A stretch of DNA of 64,000 nucleotides from positions 62,001 to 126,000 of the forward strand of contig NYUD01000030.1 of assembly GCA_002683825.1 (NCBI GenBank), given 5' to 3'. Shown in pieces: positions 23,785 through 33,049 of this stretch. Under the pieces are notes generated by a model. The model saw only the letters and a program-made list of their open reading frames with translations, did not search any database and was not told the origin of the DNA. Made by a program: the position numbers and the translations under genes. The DNA is from Planctomycetota bacterium (GTDB lineage Bacteria > Planctomycetota > UBA1135 > GCA-002686595). The number at the start of each line of letters is the position of its first letter. The first letter of the stretch is position 1.

Positions 23785-24660
23785 TTGCTGGAGCTGCGCG
23801 CGTTTTCCCTGGGCGTGCTCCTGCCCGGTCTCATCGTCGGGATCGGACTCGCCTGTGTCTGGCGGCCGTGGAAACCCGGCCCGCCCCCGAAGAAGAGCTT
23901 CTTCGCGCTCTTCACCGCCATCGCTTTCTTCGTGTCCTACTCGCTCCTTCTGGAGCTGCCCCCCCACCCCTTCGGAGACCGCACCCCGGCCGGGTTGGAC
24001 TGGCTCTTGTGGATCGCCCTCTTGTCCGCACCCCTCTTCCTGATGGAGGACGCCGGGAAAGCCCTGACCCTGCGCTCGCTGGCCGCCGCCGCCATGCTGG
24101 CCGGACTCCTGCGGGCGATGATCGTTCATCACTGGAGCCCGGGCACGGCGGCGTTGTGGTTGGGCGGCGCGGCCGTGTCGCTGGCGCTCTTGTGGATCGT
24201 GGGCGCCGGGCTCAATGAACGGCTCGAAGGCGCGACCATGCCGATCGTGCTCCTCTTGACCGCGACGGGCCTGGCCCTGGTCGCAGGCCTCAACGGAAGC
24301 GCCCGTCTGGGCCAGACCACGGGCATCCTTTGCGCCTCTCTGGGTGCGGCCATGATCATCGGCTTCTGGCACCCCTGCTTTCACCTGCGATCGGGGGACG
24401 TGTCCTTCGCCCTGTCGCTTTTGTTTTTCCTCACCCTGGGGGCCTATTTCTTCAGCGACCTGCCCGCCCTGGAGGGTGGACTTCTCGCCGCGAGTCCCGC
24501 GGCGGCGCGCGGCGCCGAGGTCCTCTTCCGACTCAGGGCCATCCCCCGACGCAACCTCGCCGTCGTGCTGGCGAGCGCGGTGCCTGTCGTCGTCGCGGTC
24601 GTCCGATCGATCCTGGCGTTCCAGGAGGCCTCCTCCACCGACTTCTACTACGATTATTGA
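23785..24660 (+). CDS. Multi-pass membrane protein of unknown function
   Basis: 291 residues with a TTG start placed directly after the YceI stop. About eight hydrophobic segments are visible (for example LGVLLPGLIVGIGLA, FFALFTAIAFFVSYSLL and MPIVLLLTATGLALV). I recognise no family motif. Coupling to yceI suggests an envelope role. The start is uncertain because no ATG lies near the N-terminus. Confidence 0.68.
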   Translation: MLELRAFSLGVLLPGLIVGIGLACVWRPWKPGPPPKKSFFALFTAIAFFVSYSLLLELPPHPFGDRTPAGLDWLLWIALLSAPLFLMEDAGKALTLRSLAAAAMLAGLLRAMIVHHWSPGTAALWLGGAAVSLALLWIVGAGLNERLEGATMPIVLLLTATGLALVAGLNGSARLGQTTGILCASLGAAMIIGFWHPCFHLRSGDVSFALSLLFFLTLGAYFFSDLPALEGGLLAASPAAARGAEVLFRLRAIPRRNLAVVLASAVPVVVAVVRSILAFQEASSTDFYYDY

Positions 24661-24886
24661 GCGCGCGCCGGGACGGCACCGTCGGGTTCGACGGACGGCC
24701 GTCCGGCCACGGATCCCGACCTGGCGCGATTTCCAACGGCATCGGAGCCACGTGGGCCGGTGCGATCCATTAGGCTCTCGGCGCCGATCTTCGGCAAAAC
24801 TCCAAGAGAGCCGGGCCGGTGGAGTTCGAGATGAGTCGCTTACAGGCTGCGGCCTGACCCGGCGCGGATGACATCAGGAAAAAGCC

Positions 24887-26011
24887 GTGAAGAACTTCCA
24901 CGAATTCACGATGGAGCGGTGGATGTCGGAGTGGGAAACCACGGTCGACTACAACCTGTCGGAGTCGGGCGTCCATCCGATGTCCCTGGGCGAGCTCCTG
25001 GAGATCAGTGGCACGCAGGTCGAGCGCTTGCTCGACATCGAGTTCCACTATCCGGAGACGAACGGATTGAGCGAACTGCGAGAGACGATCGCCCTGCAGT
25101 ACAACGGCGCCACGAAGAGCAACGTCTTCGTGACCGTGGGGGCGGCGGAGGCCAACTACCTGGTCATGAACTCGCTCCTGGAGGCCGGCGACGAGTGCTG
25201 CATCGTGTTTCCCAATTACATGCAGATCTACGGGATCGCTCAGAACCTGGGGCTCACCACGCGTTCGGTACAGCTGTGCGAAGAGGACGGTTGGCGTCTG
25301 GACCCGGCCGCCCTGGATGCGGCCGTGGGACCGAAGACGAAACTCATCGCGGTCTGCAACCCCAACAACCCCACCGGTCGCATCCTCAGCGCTGAAGAGA
25401 TGGATGCCGTCGTTGCAAGCGCCGAGCGCGTCGGGGCATGGCTCCTGTCCGACGAGGTCTACCGCGGCGCGGAGCGCCTTACAGACGAGGAGACGCCCAG
25501 CTTCTTCGGTCGCTACGACCGTGTTCTCTGCCAGGGCAGCATGAGCAAGGCCTACGGTCTGGCGGGACTGCGCCTCGGCTGGACGGTCGGGCCGCCGGAC
25601 TGCCTGGATCGCCTGTGGCGGCGCCACGAGTACACGACGATCTGTTCGACGATGCTGTCGAATCACCTCGCCCGCATCGCCCTGTCGCCGGCGGTGCGAC
25701 CGCAAATCCTCGCGAGAACGCGCGCGCGCATTCGCTCCGGCCACGATCGGATCGCCTCCTGGGCCGACGAGGTCGATGAGATCCAGCTCTTCGAAAGCGA
25801 GGCGGCGGCGATCACCTTCTGTCGCTACTCGACCCCGATCAACTCGACCGAACTGGTCGAACGATTGCGCAGGGACAAGAGCGTCCTGGTCGTCCCCGGG
25901 GATCACTTCGGCCTGGACCGTCACCTGCGGATCAGTTTCGGCCTGCCACACGATATTCTCGACGAGGGCCTGCGGCGCATCGGAGACACGTTCGTCGAGC
26001 TGCGGTCTTGA
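24887..26011 (+). CDS. Class I/II PLP aminotransferase
   Basis: 374 residues from GTG 24887, with AGGA about eight bases upstream. CNPNNPTGR, SDEVYRG and SMSKAYGLAGLR (PLP lysine in SMSK) are the class I aminotransferase signatures, and HLRISFG holds the carboxylate-binding arginine. Substrate unknown. The stop overlaps the next gene by four bases (TTGA), pairing it with a threonine/serine dehydratase-like enzyme and pointing to amino-acid catabolism. Confidence 0.88.
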   Translation: MKNFHEFTMERWMSEWETTVDYNLSESGVHPMSLGELLEISGTQVERLLDIEFHYPETNGLSELRETIALQYNGATKSNVFVTVGAAEANYLVMNSLLEAGDECCIVFPNYMQIYGIAQNLGLTTRSVQLCEEDGWRLDPAALDAAVGPKTKLIAVCNPNNPTGRILSAEEMDAVVASAERVGAWLLSDEVYRGAERLTDEETPSFFGRYDRVLCQGSMSKAYGLAGLRLGWTVGPPDCLDRLWRRHEYTTICSTMLSNHLARIALSPAVRPQILARTRARIRSGHDRIASWADEVDEIQLFESEAAAITFCRYSTPINSTELVERLRRDKSVLVVPGDHFGLDRHLRISFGLPHDILDEGLRRIGDTFVELRS

Positions 26012-26970
26012 CGACTCTTCTCGATGTTCGCGCGGCAGAGGGCCGCATCGCCGCGCAGATCGAAGAGACTCCGTCCCTGCGCTCGCCCGCCCTCGAAAAG
26101 GAGCTCGGGGTCGAGGTCTTTTTGAAGTGCGAGAACCTGCAACGGACAGGATCCTTCAAGGTGCGCGGCGCGCTGAACAAGGTCGAAGTCCTGAAAGAAA
26201 CGGGCGAGCTGCCTCTGATCGTGGCCGCCTCCACCGGCAACCACGGCGCAGCGGTAGCCTTCGCAGCGCGCTCCGCGGGCGCCGCCGCAACCGTTTTCGT
26301 GCCGACGAATGCCAGTCCGCGCAAGCTCGAGCTGATCCGCGAACTCGGAGCACGGATCGAAACCCACGGCAACGATGGAGCGCAAACCGAGCGCCACGCG
26401 CGCGACTGGGCCGAACGCCACGGAGCTCTCTACGTCTCTCCCTACAACGACGCCGACATCATCGCGGGACAGGGTACGGTGGCGCTCGAAATCCTACGCC
26501 AGGCGCCCCCCCTCGACGCGATCTTCGTCGCCCTGGGCGGGGGCGGTCTTCTGAGCGGCATCGCCCTGGTGATGAGGGAGCTCTCCCCGCAAACGCGCCT
26601 CTTCGGCTGCTCGCCGGAACCCTCGGCGGTCATGATCCGTTCCATCGCAGCCGGCGAGATCCTGGACATCCCCTCGGGTCCGACGCTCTCCGACGGAACG
26701 GCCGGCGGGGTCGAAGCGGGGGCCATCACGTTCCCGCTCCTGCGCGAGCACATCTCGGACTACGTCATGGTCCCCGAAACCCGGACCCGCCACACACTGC
26801 GCGACTTCATGAGGACGCATGAGATGCGCATCGAGGGAGCCGCGGCGATGACCCTCGCCGCCTGCCGCATGCAGGCCCGTGAGTTTTCAGGCGGCGCGGT
26901 GGCGGTGGTCCTTTGCGGCGCCAACGTCGACGACGAAACACTGGAGGGGGTCCGCAAAGGGGCCACCTGA
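26008..26970 (+). CDS. Threonine/serine dehydratase-like PLP enzyme (serine racemase family)
   Basis: 320 residues from a TTG overlapping the aminotransferase stop. LKCENLQRTGSFKVRGA contains the PLP lysine (Lys51), ASTGNHGAAVA is the phosphate loop and ALGGGGLLSG the glycine-rich loop. Length matches serine racemase/threo-3-hydroxyaspartate dehydratase, without the C-terminal ACT domain of biosynthetic IlvA, so a catabolic ammonia-lyase is more likely. This is the third fold-type II PLP enzyme within 14 kb. Confidence 0.88.
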   Translation: MTTLLDVRAAEGRIAAQIEETPSLRSPALEKELGVEVFLKCENLQRTGSFKVRGALNKVEVLKETGELPLIVAASTGNHGAAVAFAARSAGAAATVFVPTNASPRKLELIRELGARIETHGNDGAQTERHARDWAERHGALYVSPYNDADIIAGQGTVALEILRQAPPLDAIFVALGGGGLLSGIALVMRELSPQTRLFGCSPEPSAVMIRSIAAGEILDIPSGPTLSDGTAGGVEAGAITFPLLREHISDYVMVPETRTRHTLRDFMRTHEMRIEGAAAMTLAACRMQAREFSGGAVAVVLCGANVDDETLEGVRKGAT

Positions 26971-27211
26971 TCGAGAGGTTTCCATATTCCTTCGGCCTCG
27001 ACGCCTTCCACACTCGTGAGGAAGCGGAAAGCCGCCCGCGCCGAAGGCGGCGCAGCCGTGGGAGATCCGCTCGGATATCGTGCTGGGGCCTGCGGGGGAA
27101 ATCTCACGACCCGCCACCCGGGCCGAGCGCCCCCCGATTCGCTGTTTCGGGTTACGATCCAAGATGGCGCTCTCCAGGCCGCCGCCGGCGCTCACCCCTC
27201 CCCGCCCCCCC

Positions 27212-29089
27212 ATGGACATGCTGCGATTTGCCCTTGGAGGCCTCGGTCTCCTTTCGCTCACGCCCACGATCTCCGCCCAGTTCTCCTACGACGCCTCGGC
27301 CCTGCCTGCCCAGTCGCTCTGGACGGACGGGATCGCCCTGGCGGACGTGGACGGGGACGGTGATCTGGACATCCTGTTCGCCAACGGCAGCGGTTACGGA
27401 GCCGGCGGAGCCCTGGCCCAGCACCTCTTCCTGAATGACGGCACCGGCAACTTCAGCGCCGCTCACGGCCAGCTGAACGTGGGCAACTTCAACGCCAAGA
27501 TGGTGATCGCCGAGGACTTCGACAACGACGGCGACCCGGATCTCATGTACGCCCCCGAGGGGGCGTGGCCGACCACGACGCAGCGCGGACGTCTTCTGAT
27601 CAACGACGGTACGGGCAATTTCTCGGACGAATCCGCCGCACGGCTACCGGACGTCACCATGGCCTCTTTCTGCGTCTGTGCGGGAGACGTGGACGATGAC
27701 GGCGATCTGGATGTGGTCTTCACCGACGGAGGGACCTTCTCCGGAGTCGCGTCCCAGGCCCATCTCTTCCTGAACGACGGCGACGCCTTCTTCAGCGATG
27801 GGACCGAAACGAACCTGCCGGATGACCTGTACAACGCCCAGGACGTGACGATTTTCGACTGGGACGGGGATTTCGACGTCGACATCGCGCTCTCGGGTAA
27901 GGGCCAATCGGGCAAGCGCTCCCGCCTCTGGCTGAACGACGGAACGGGGAACTTCGCCATCAGCACCCTTCTGGACGGCGTGGGATCGAACGGGACCTAC
28001 GAGATCGAATGGGGGGACTTGGACAACGACCTTTCCCTCGACGGGATGATCGTATCGCTATCGGGCTTCAACGACGGCTATGCGACGAACTCGATCTCTT
28101 CCGTGGCGACCGCATCCTTCGCCGCCCCGAACGGCGACGACGACAACGAGATGGCGGGGCTCGACTACGACGACGACGGAGATCTGGACGTCGTGATCGG
28201 CTCGCTCGGTTTCGGCGGTGAGAAGCTCTATAGAAACGATGGCGCGGGTTCCTTCGTCAACGTGAGCAGCGACGTGCAGAGTATCGGCGACTCGACACTC
28301 GATATCGCAGTGGGCGATCTCGATGGGGACGGCGACTACGACCTCGTCTCCGGCCAGGGCGAATCCGGCGGGTTCACGAATCGGGTCTACGACAACACCG
28401 GCGTGGCGGATACTCGGGCGCCGCGTATCCTCGATTGGGTCCGCCCGGCCTTTGATCCAACCCAGACCCTCTTCCACGCGCGCACGCAGGATGCGGTGTG
28501 CGACGACGGCGGTGACGGCTACGTCGTTGCGACCCACGTGAGCTGGCAGGCGAGCTCGACCGCCTCTTCCCACGCGAGCGGCGAGGCCTTCCACCAGGGC
28601 GGCGGGCTGTGGCGCGCGGCCCTGCCTTCCGTTCCGGGCGCGACGGGCGCCGTCTTCTGCTGGAGTTTCACCGATGCCCAGGGCAACGCATCGACTCAAG
28701 CCCTGACGAGCGGGACGGTCGCGGACATCACGGACCTGGGCCAGGCCCTCGCGGGTACGCCCGGTCTGGCCTTGCTCGGCGCGTCGGGGACGCCGACCCC
28801 GGGCTCGCCGATCACGTTCAGCCTCTCCAATGCGGAGCCGAATCGGGCCGGGGTATTCCTCATCGGGACCCGTTCGATCTATGTCGACTTCGTCGGGGGA
28901 ACCCTCGTGCCGCTGCCCCGGTTCGTGATCGGCTACGTGACCGACGGAGGGGGCAACGCAGCGACGACGGTGAACTGGCCCGCCAGCGCCCCGGATTGCA
29001 CGGTGGGGTTCGTGCAGTGCCTGAGTGTGGATCCCGGCGCCGTGATGGGGTTCTCCCTGTCGAACGGCCTGGGGATCGTTCAGCGCTGA
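27212..29089 (+). CDS. Secreted FG-GAP/VCBS repeat protein
   Basis: 625 residues from ATG 27212, where a signal peptide starts (cleavage near ISAQ). Repeats with Ca-binding Asp loops, for example DVDGDGDLDILF, DFDNDGDPDLMY, DVDDDGDLDVVF and DLDGDGDYDLVS, form an integrin-like propeller over the first 400 residues. The C-terminal part (about 520-625) is a separate beta domain that may be related to the one shared with secreted proteins at 36745, 43111 and 45749, though it aligns less well. Probably a cell-surface or extracellular protein; ligand unknown. Confidence 0.85.
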   Translation: MDMLRFALGGLGLLSLTPTISAQFSYDASALPAQSLWTDGIALADVDGDGDLDILFANGSGYGAGGALAQHLFLNDGTGNFSAAHGQLNVGNFNAKMVIAEDFDNDGDPDLMYAPEGAWPTTTQRGRLLINDGTGNFSDESAARLPDVTMASFCVCAGDVDDDGDLDVVFTDGGTFSGVASQAHLFLNDGDAFFSDGTETNLPDDLYNAQDVTIFDWDGDFDVDIALSGKGQSGKRSRLWLNDGTGNFAISTLLDGVGSNGTYEIEWGDLDNDLSLDGMIVSLSGFNDGYATNSISSVATASFAAPNGDDDNEMAGLDYDDDGDLDVVIGSLGFGGEKLYRNDGAGSFVNVSSDVQSIGDSTLDIAVGDLDGDGDYDLVSGQGESGGFTNRVYDNTGVADTRAPRILDWVRPAFDPTQTLFHARTQDAVCDDGGDGYVVATHVSWQASSTASSHASGEAFHQGGGLWRAALPSVPGATGAVFCWSFTDAQGNASTQALTSGTVADITDLGQALAGTPGLALLGASGTPTPGSPITFSLSNAEPNRAGVFLIGTRSIYVDFVGGTLVPLPRFVIGYVTDGGGNAATTVNWPASAPDCTVGFVQCLSVDPGAVMGFSLSNGLGIVQR

Positions 29090-29236
29090 CGCCCCGCACC
29101 CCGATCCGGAAATCCTTTCCGGGTGGGAAAACCATTCTCGCATGCGGTCGGAAAACCCCTGCCGCTCCCCCTCGTCCGGGAAAGAAATGACATAGCGTGG
29201 ATAAGGGCGAAAAGCTTTCCGCCCTCGTCCGTCCCT

Positions 29237-31216
29237 ATGCCCTCCTGGAACACGCTGCTACGCCTGGGTGCGCCCCCTTTGCTCCTCCTGGCCTGTACGA
29301 TCCTCGCCGAGGCTCAAAGGACCGCTCGCGGCCCCGAAACGGATGTCGGAGCCGTTCGCGATGTCGTCACGACCCCCGCGGGCGAGGTTTTTGCGCTGAG
29401 CGTCGAGCGCAACCGGGCCCCGGCGATCCTCCGCCTGGACGTGGGAGCCCAGGGCATCGAAGTGCTCAGCGAGGGCGGTTTCCTCTCCAACCCGATCGAG
29501 TTAGCGGTGGAACCGGGGGGCGAACTCCTGGTCCTGGATGCGGATGCGCTCGGAGGAACCGGGGCGCTCCTGCGCATCGACACGGATACGGGGATGCAGA
29601 ACCTCCTGTCCTTCGGTGGAGGCTTCCACGATCCCTCGCGCCTCTTCGTCGACGGGAACGGACGCATCTTCGTCTGGGACGGCGAGGTGGTCGAGATCGA
29701 CGCGGCCACGGGCCGGCAGAGGCGCTGGCCCCCCTTTGCCGCCCAGGTGATAGCGGCCGCCGCCCGGTCCCGCCCCGGCGCACCGACCCCCGCGCTCCTG
29801 GCCGCGGTCGACGACCTGGTGGAGGGTGGCAACAGCGGCTCGCAGGATCTCACCAGCTCCCGACCTCCGCGCAACACGTTCGAAGCTCCCCTGATCCCTG
29901 TACTGCCCCCCGAGACGATGGTGCTCATTCCGGAGGTCGTCTGGATTCCCAACGGCGAGGGCTACGAGGACGACGTCCTGATCCCCGCGGGCCCCTTCCC
30001 CCTGGTCACGGCCCTCAAGGCCAGCGATCCCAACACCTACCCCGTCATCTCGGTCTACGGCGACATCCCCGGGGCCGGAATGTCGATCGGTGCGGGCGAC
30101 TCCGACTTCAAGGACTACGTCGTTCACTGGGGGCCGGTCCCGATGCGCTTCGCCGTCGTGGGACGGAACGAGGAAGCTCGCATCCGCGAATTCGATCTGC
30201 GCCAGTTCATGAACGACGGCCGCGAGAACGGAGGCATCGCCGACGTCCGTTTCGAGAGCCTGACGATCGAGGCACGCTTTACCTCCAGCGTCGCGGTTCC
30301 GAAGGGGCACAACGTGGGATTGGTTCGTTTCTACGACTGCCACTTCGCGGCGGGTCGCGAGAACCTCGCGGTGGGCAACTACTCGGGGTACGGCTACAAG
30401 TGGGGCACGCGAGCCCACGGGCGCGGGCGCTATGACTACCGTTCATGCTCCTTCGATCCGGTCGAGGAGCACAGCATCTATATCGACTCTCCCCAGGGCG
30501 ATTGCTACTTCATCGACATCGATCACCGCGGTTCGAAGCGCACGGCGATCCAGGTCGTCAACCGCTCCTTCGACAACCCCGGGCCTTCCGGATTCGGAAC
30601 CCTGCTCTTCCAGAACGTGCGCATCTACGATCTCTGGGGCGACGGCGGATCCGGCATCAGCGTGGCCGGCCACCTGGGAGACCTCATCTTCCGCGACATC
30701 CAGGTTCGCGAGAACCCCGCCAACGTCGGCTCCCACGGAGCGGTGGTGGTCTGGACGGACGACGACCCCGAGAAGGGCGTCTACCTCTACACGGGTGACG
30801 ACGGCGAGCTCTATTCGACCCGCTCGGTCCTGATCGAATCGATCGACGTCGATCTTCCCCGTGCCGACCGTTCCCACGTGGCGATCTCGGGCGTCGAGCA
30901 CGTGCGCATCGACGACTTTCAGATCCGCGGAAACCGGACGGCTTTCTCCTTCGACTCGCCCTTCGGCTCGCCGGTCATGTCCGGACCGGCGGTCGTCGAC
31001 GGTGTCCTGAGAAACCTGAACTCCGAACGCATCGACAACGGCACGGTGGTCTACAGAACCCCGTGCCCGCTGTCCCAGTTCGTGGGCTTCCAGTCGTCGA
31101 TCTCCATCCAGGAGAACATGAATCTCATGAGCGACTCGGAGATCGACCTGCGCTGGTGCTCGGGGGCGGCGCAGATGGCACCCACCCCCGACCCGTACTT
31201 GCGACCCTTCCGGTAG
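29237..31216 (+). CDS. Large secreted protein with N-terminal NHL-like propeller and beta-helix-like C-terminus
   Basis: 659 residues from ATG 29237, the start of a signal peptide (LLLLACTILAEAQ; an LACT lipobox-like site is possible). Residues about 30-190 look like NHL/SMP-30 blades (VTTPAGEVFALSVERNRAP, FVDGNGRIFVWDG). Residues about 300-640 have short repeated strands of parallel beta-helix type (ISVAGHLGDLIFRDIQV, ISGVEHVRIDDFQIRG). I know no named family. A polysaccharide-binding or lyase-like role would fit beta-helices, but no catalytic residues can be named. Confidence 0.65.
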   Translation: MPSWNTLLRLGAPPLLLLACTILAEAQRTARGPETDVGAVRDVVTTPAGEVFALSVERNRAPAILRLDVGAQGIEVLSEGGFLSNPIELAVEPGGELLVLDADALGGTGALLRIDTDTGMQNLLSFGGGFHDPSRLFVDGNGRIFVWDGEVVEIDAATGRQRRWPPFAAQVIAAAARSRPGAPTPALLAAVDDLVEGGNSGSQDLTSSRPPRNTFEAPLIPVLPPETMVLIPEVVWIPNGEGYEDDVLIPAGPFPLVTALKASDPNTYPVISVYGDIPGAGMSIGAGDSDFKDYVVHWGPVPMRFAVVGRNEEARIREFDLRQFMNDGRENGGIADVRFESLTIEARFTSSVAVPKGHNVGLVRFYDCHFAAGRENLAVGNYSGYGYKWGTRAHGRGRYDYRSCSFDPVEEHSIYIDSPQGDCYFIDIDHRGSKRTAIQVVNRSFDNPGPSGFGTLLFQNVRIYDLWGDGGSGISVAGHLGDLIFRDIQVRENPANVGSHGAVVVWTDDDPEKGVYLYTGDDGELYSTRSVLIESIDVDLPRADRSHVAISGVEHVRIDDFQIRGNRTAFSFDSPFGSPVMSGPAVVDGVLRNLNSERIDNGTVVYRTPCPLSQFVGFQSSISIQENMNLMSDSEIDLRWCSGAAQMAPTPDPYLRPFR

Positions 31217-31287
31217 GGCCCCGGCGCCCCAGGGCGCTACGCCAAGGATTCCCCCTTCTCACCGCAGCGACACGCGCCCCCAGGCCC

Positions 31288-31683
31288 CTAGGAACGGAAG
31301 GCCTGCTTGACCTCGGGCGTGTTGAGCACGACCAGGGCCCAGATCCCTACCGGGAGTCCGAGCAGGCAGCAGGGAGACACGCACGGCACCATCGACAGGA
31401 TGGAGACCACCATCACCATGGAGTGGCTCTCGAGCTCCGCCATCTTTCCCGCTCCGACCCAGATGAAGACCGAGACGGCGATGTAGACGAGACTCATGCT
31501 GATCCCGATCGCAGGGCTGTTGAGTATGTCCATGCCCGCCGGGAGATCCTGCGAGCCAAAGCCCGTTCCGGTGCCCAGGACATTCATCGCGAGACTGAAA
31601 GCGCCCAGCAAGAGACCGATGACTGCGTAAACCTTGAGACCCACGGCCGGACCGCGCACCGCGCCACCTGCTTCTTGGCTCAC
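31288..31683 (-). CDS. Small membrane protein of unknown function
   Basis: 131 residues with about four hydrophobic segments. The C-terminal GLPVGIWALVVLNTPEVKQAF resembles a short motif at the end of many small planctomycete and myxobacterial membrane proteins, which have no assigned function. It is convergent with the large secreted protein gene; no operon partner is clear. Confidence 0.72.
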   Translation of the reverse strand: MSQEAGGAVRGPAVGLKVYAVIGLLLGAFSLAMNVLGTGTGFGSQDLPAGMDILNSPAIGISMSLVYIAVSVFIWVGAGKMAELESHSMVMVVSILSMVPCVSPCCLLGLPVGIWALVVLNTPEVKQAFRS

Positions 31684-31794
31684 TACGTCTTCTCCTCGAA
31701 TGGGGTTGGGGCGATGCCACGCTCGGTTTTCGTCAGGCCTATGCTGATTCCGTCGATGCCTTCGCTCTCCGGACTTCTCCGCACCATGTCGCGA

Positions 31795-32769
31795 TCAACG
31801 GGACTCGGTGAATCGGAGCTTGCCGGCTGCCAAGAGCTCTTCGAAAGCCACCGGGGTCTCGCGTTGTACCCAGCGGAGGAATCCGACCCAGCCGGCGAAC
31901 TCGGAGAGCTCGCCCAGGGGGGAAACCAACAATTCGGGAATCGAACCGGGGGGAAGGTGGATCGGTGCCTGAAGGCCCCCGGGACCCAGAATGAGTGGAT
32001 AGGACGCCGCACGCTGAAGCGCGTTCAGGATGTAGCAGGAATCCCTGGCGGCGTACAACCGAACCTCCAGGTCCGCCTCCAGAGCCAGGGTTCCATCCGT
32101 CCGTGGTGCAACGCGAATCGCGCGGTCGACGATGACGGTCTTGTAGGGCCCGGCTCCGGCGATGGACTTGCGGGGCGCGCGATCAGCGCGCTCGAGCATG
32201 CGCCGGATCGGCTCGCTTTGAAACTCCGGAGCCAACCAGGCTACTCGCTCGCCAACGATGTCGATGGCCGAATCCGAACGGCGCGGATTGGCCACGAAGC
32301 TGACGGCATCCTGCAAGGCCGCGGGCTCGATGGCCGGCAAGGTGTACCAGGATCCGTCTCCCAGCGTGAGCTTCCAGTGCGACCCGCCAAGGCTCTCGAT
32401 ACGGGGGCACGCCCATCCTTCGGGAACCTCGGCCGTCAAACCGAGCACGACCCCCCCCGGAACGTCGGGGTAGGGCTGGAGGGTCTCGCCCATGCCCTCG
32501 AGCGAATGGCGAGACACGCCGGGAAAGCTCCGCGCCGGCGCGAGCATGTAGGCCGGAAGCGCGACCGCAGGCTCGACGCATCGAAAGACGGGTTGGATCG
32601 CGGCGACGGCGATGCCCTTGTTCCAGGGACCTTCGTAGGTCGCCACGGGGTCCAACAACCGCCAATCCAACCGAAGCTGGATCGGCGGAGAGGGATCGAA
32701 TTGCCCCGAAGACTGTGCGGCCAGCGGCGCAACGAAGAGAAAGAGGACAGAGAAAAGGATCCCGCGCAT
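31795..32769 (-). CDS. Secreted hypothetical protein
   Basis: 324 residues from ATG 32769, where a signal peptide begins (cut near LAAQ). No motif that I recognise; the protein is mostly beta-rich with scattered Trp and Pro. It lies 111 bases upstream of the small membrane protein gene on the same strand, so the two may be co-transcribed. Confidence 0.65.
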   Translation of the reverse strand: MRGILFSVLFLFVAPLAAQSSGQFDPSPPIQLRLDWRLLDPVATYEGPWNKGIAVAAIQPVFRCVEPAVALPAYMLAPARSFPGVSRHSLEGMGETLQPYPDVPGGVVLGLTAEVPEGWACPRIESLGGSHWKLTLGDGSWYTLPAIEPAALQDAVSFVANPRRSDSAIDIVGERVAWLAPEFQSEPIRRMLERADRAPRKSIAGAGPYKTVIVDRAIRVAPRTDGTLALEADLEVRLYAARDSCYILNALQRAASYPLILGPGGLQAPIHLPPGSIPELLVSPLGELSEFAGWVGFLRWVQRETPVAFEELLAAGKLRFTESR

Positions 32770-32929
32770 GTCCCTATCCTGGCTCACGGGCACCCCTCTT
32801 GCCAGCGAAACGATACTCCGATGAACGATTCCCGGCCCCCGCCCACCGAGGACGAAAGATTTGCGTAGCGCCGGGGAATGGCTCCGGTTCCGGTCGGGTC
32901 GCTTTGCGCATGCACCCGAGGTGGAGATT

Positions 32930-33049
32930 TCATGCTCCGGGTCCGATCCATCCCGAGATGATCTCGTAGAGTGAACTGAGCTGATAGGGTTTCGCGATGT
33001 ACCCGTTTGCGCCTGCCTTCAGGCACCGTCGACGATCATCTTCCATCAT
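32930..33049 (-). pseudogene. Remnant of a response-regulator receiver domain
   Basis: About 39 codons read MMEDDRRRCLKAGANGYIAK followed by PYQLSSLYEII and a stop. This is the alpha4-beta5-alpha5 end of a CheY-like receiver domain (the AGANGYIAKP segment holds the conserved Lys). The upstream two-thirds, including the phosphoacceptor Asp, are absent, and the frame is replaced by the 3' end of the next gene. It looks like the leftover tail of a hybrid kinase or regulator after an insertion or deletion. Confidence 0.7.
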
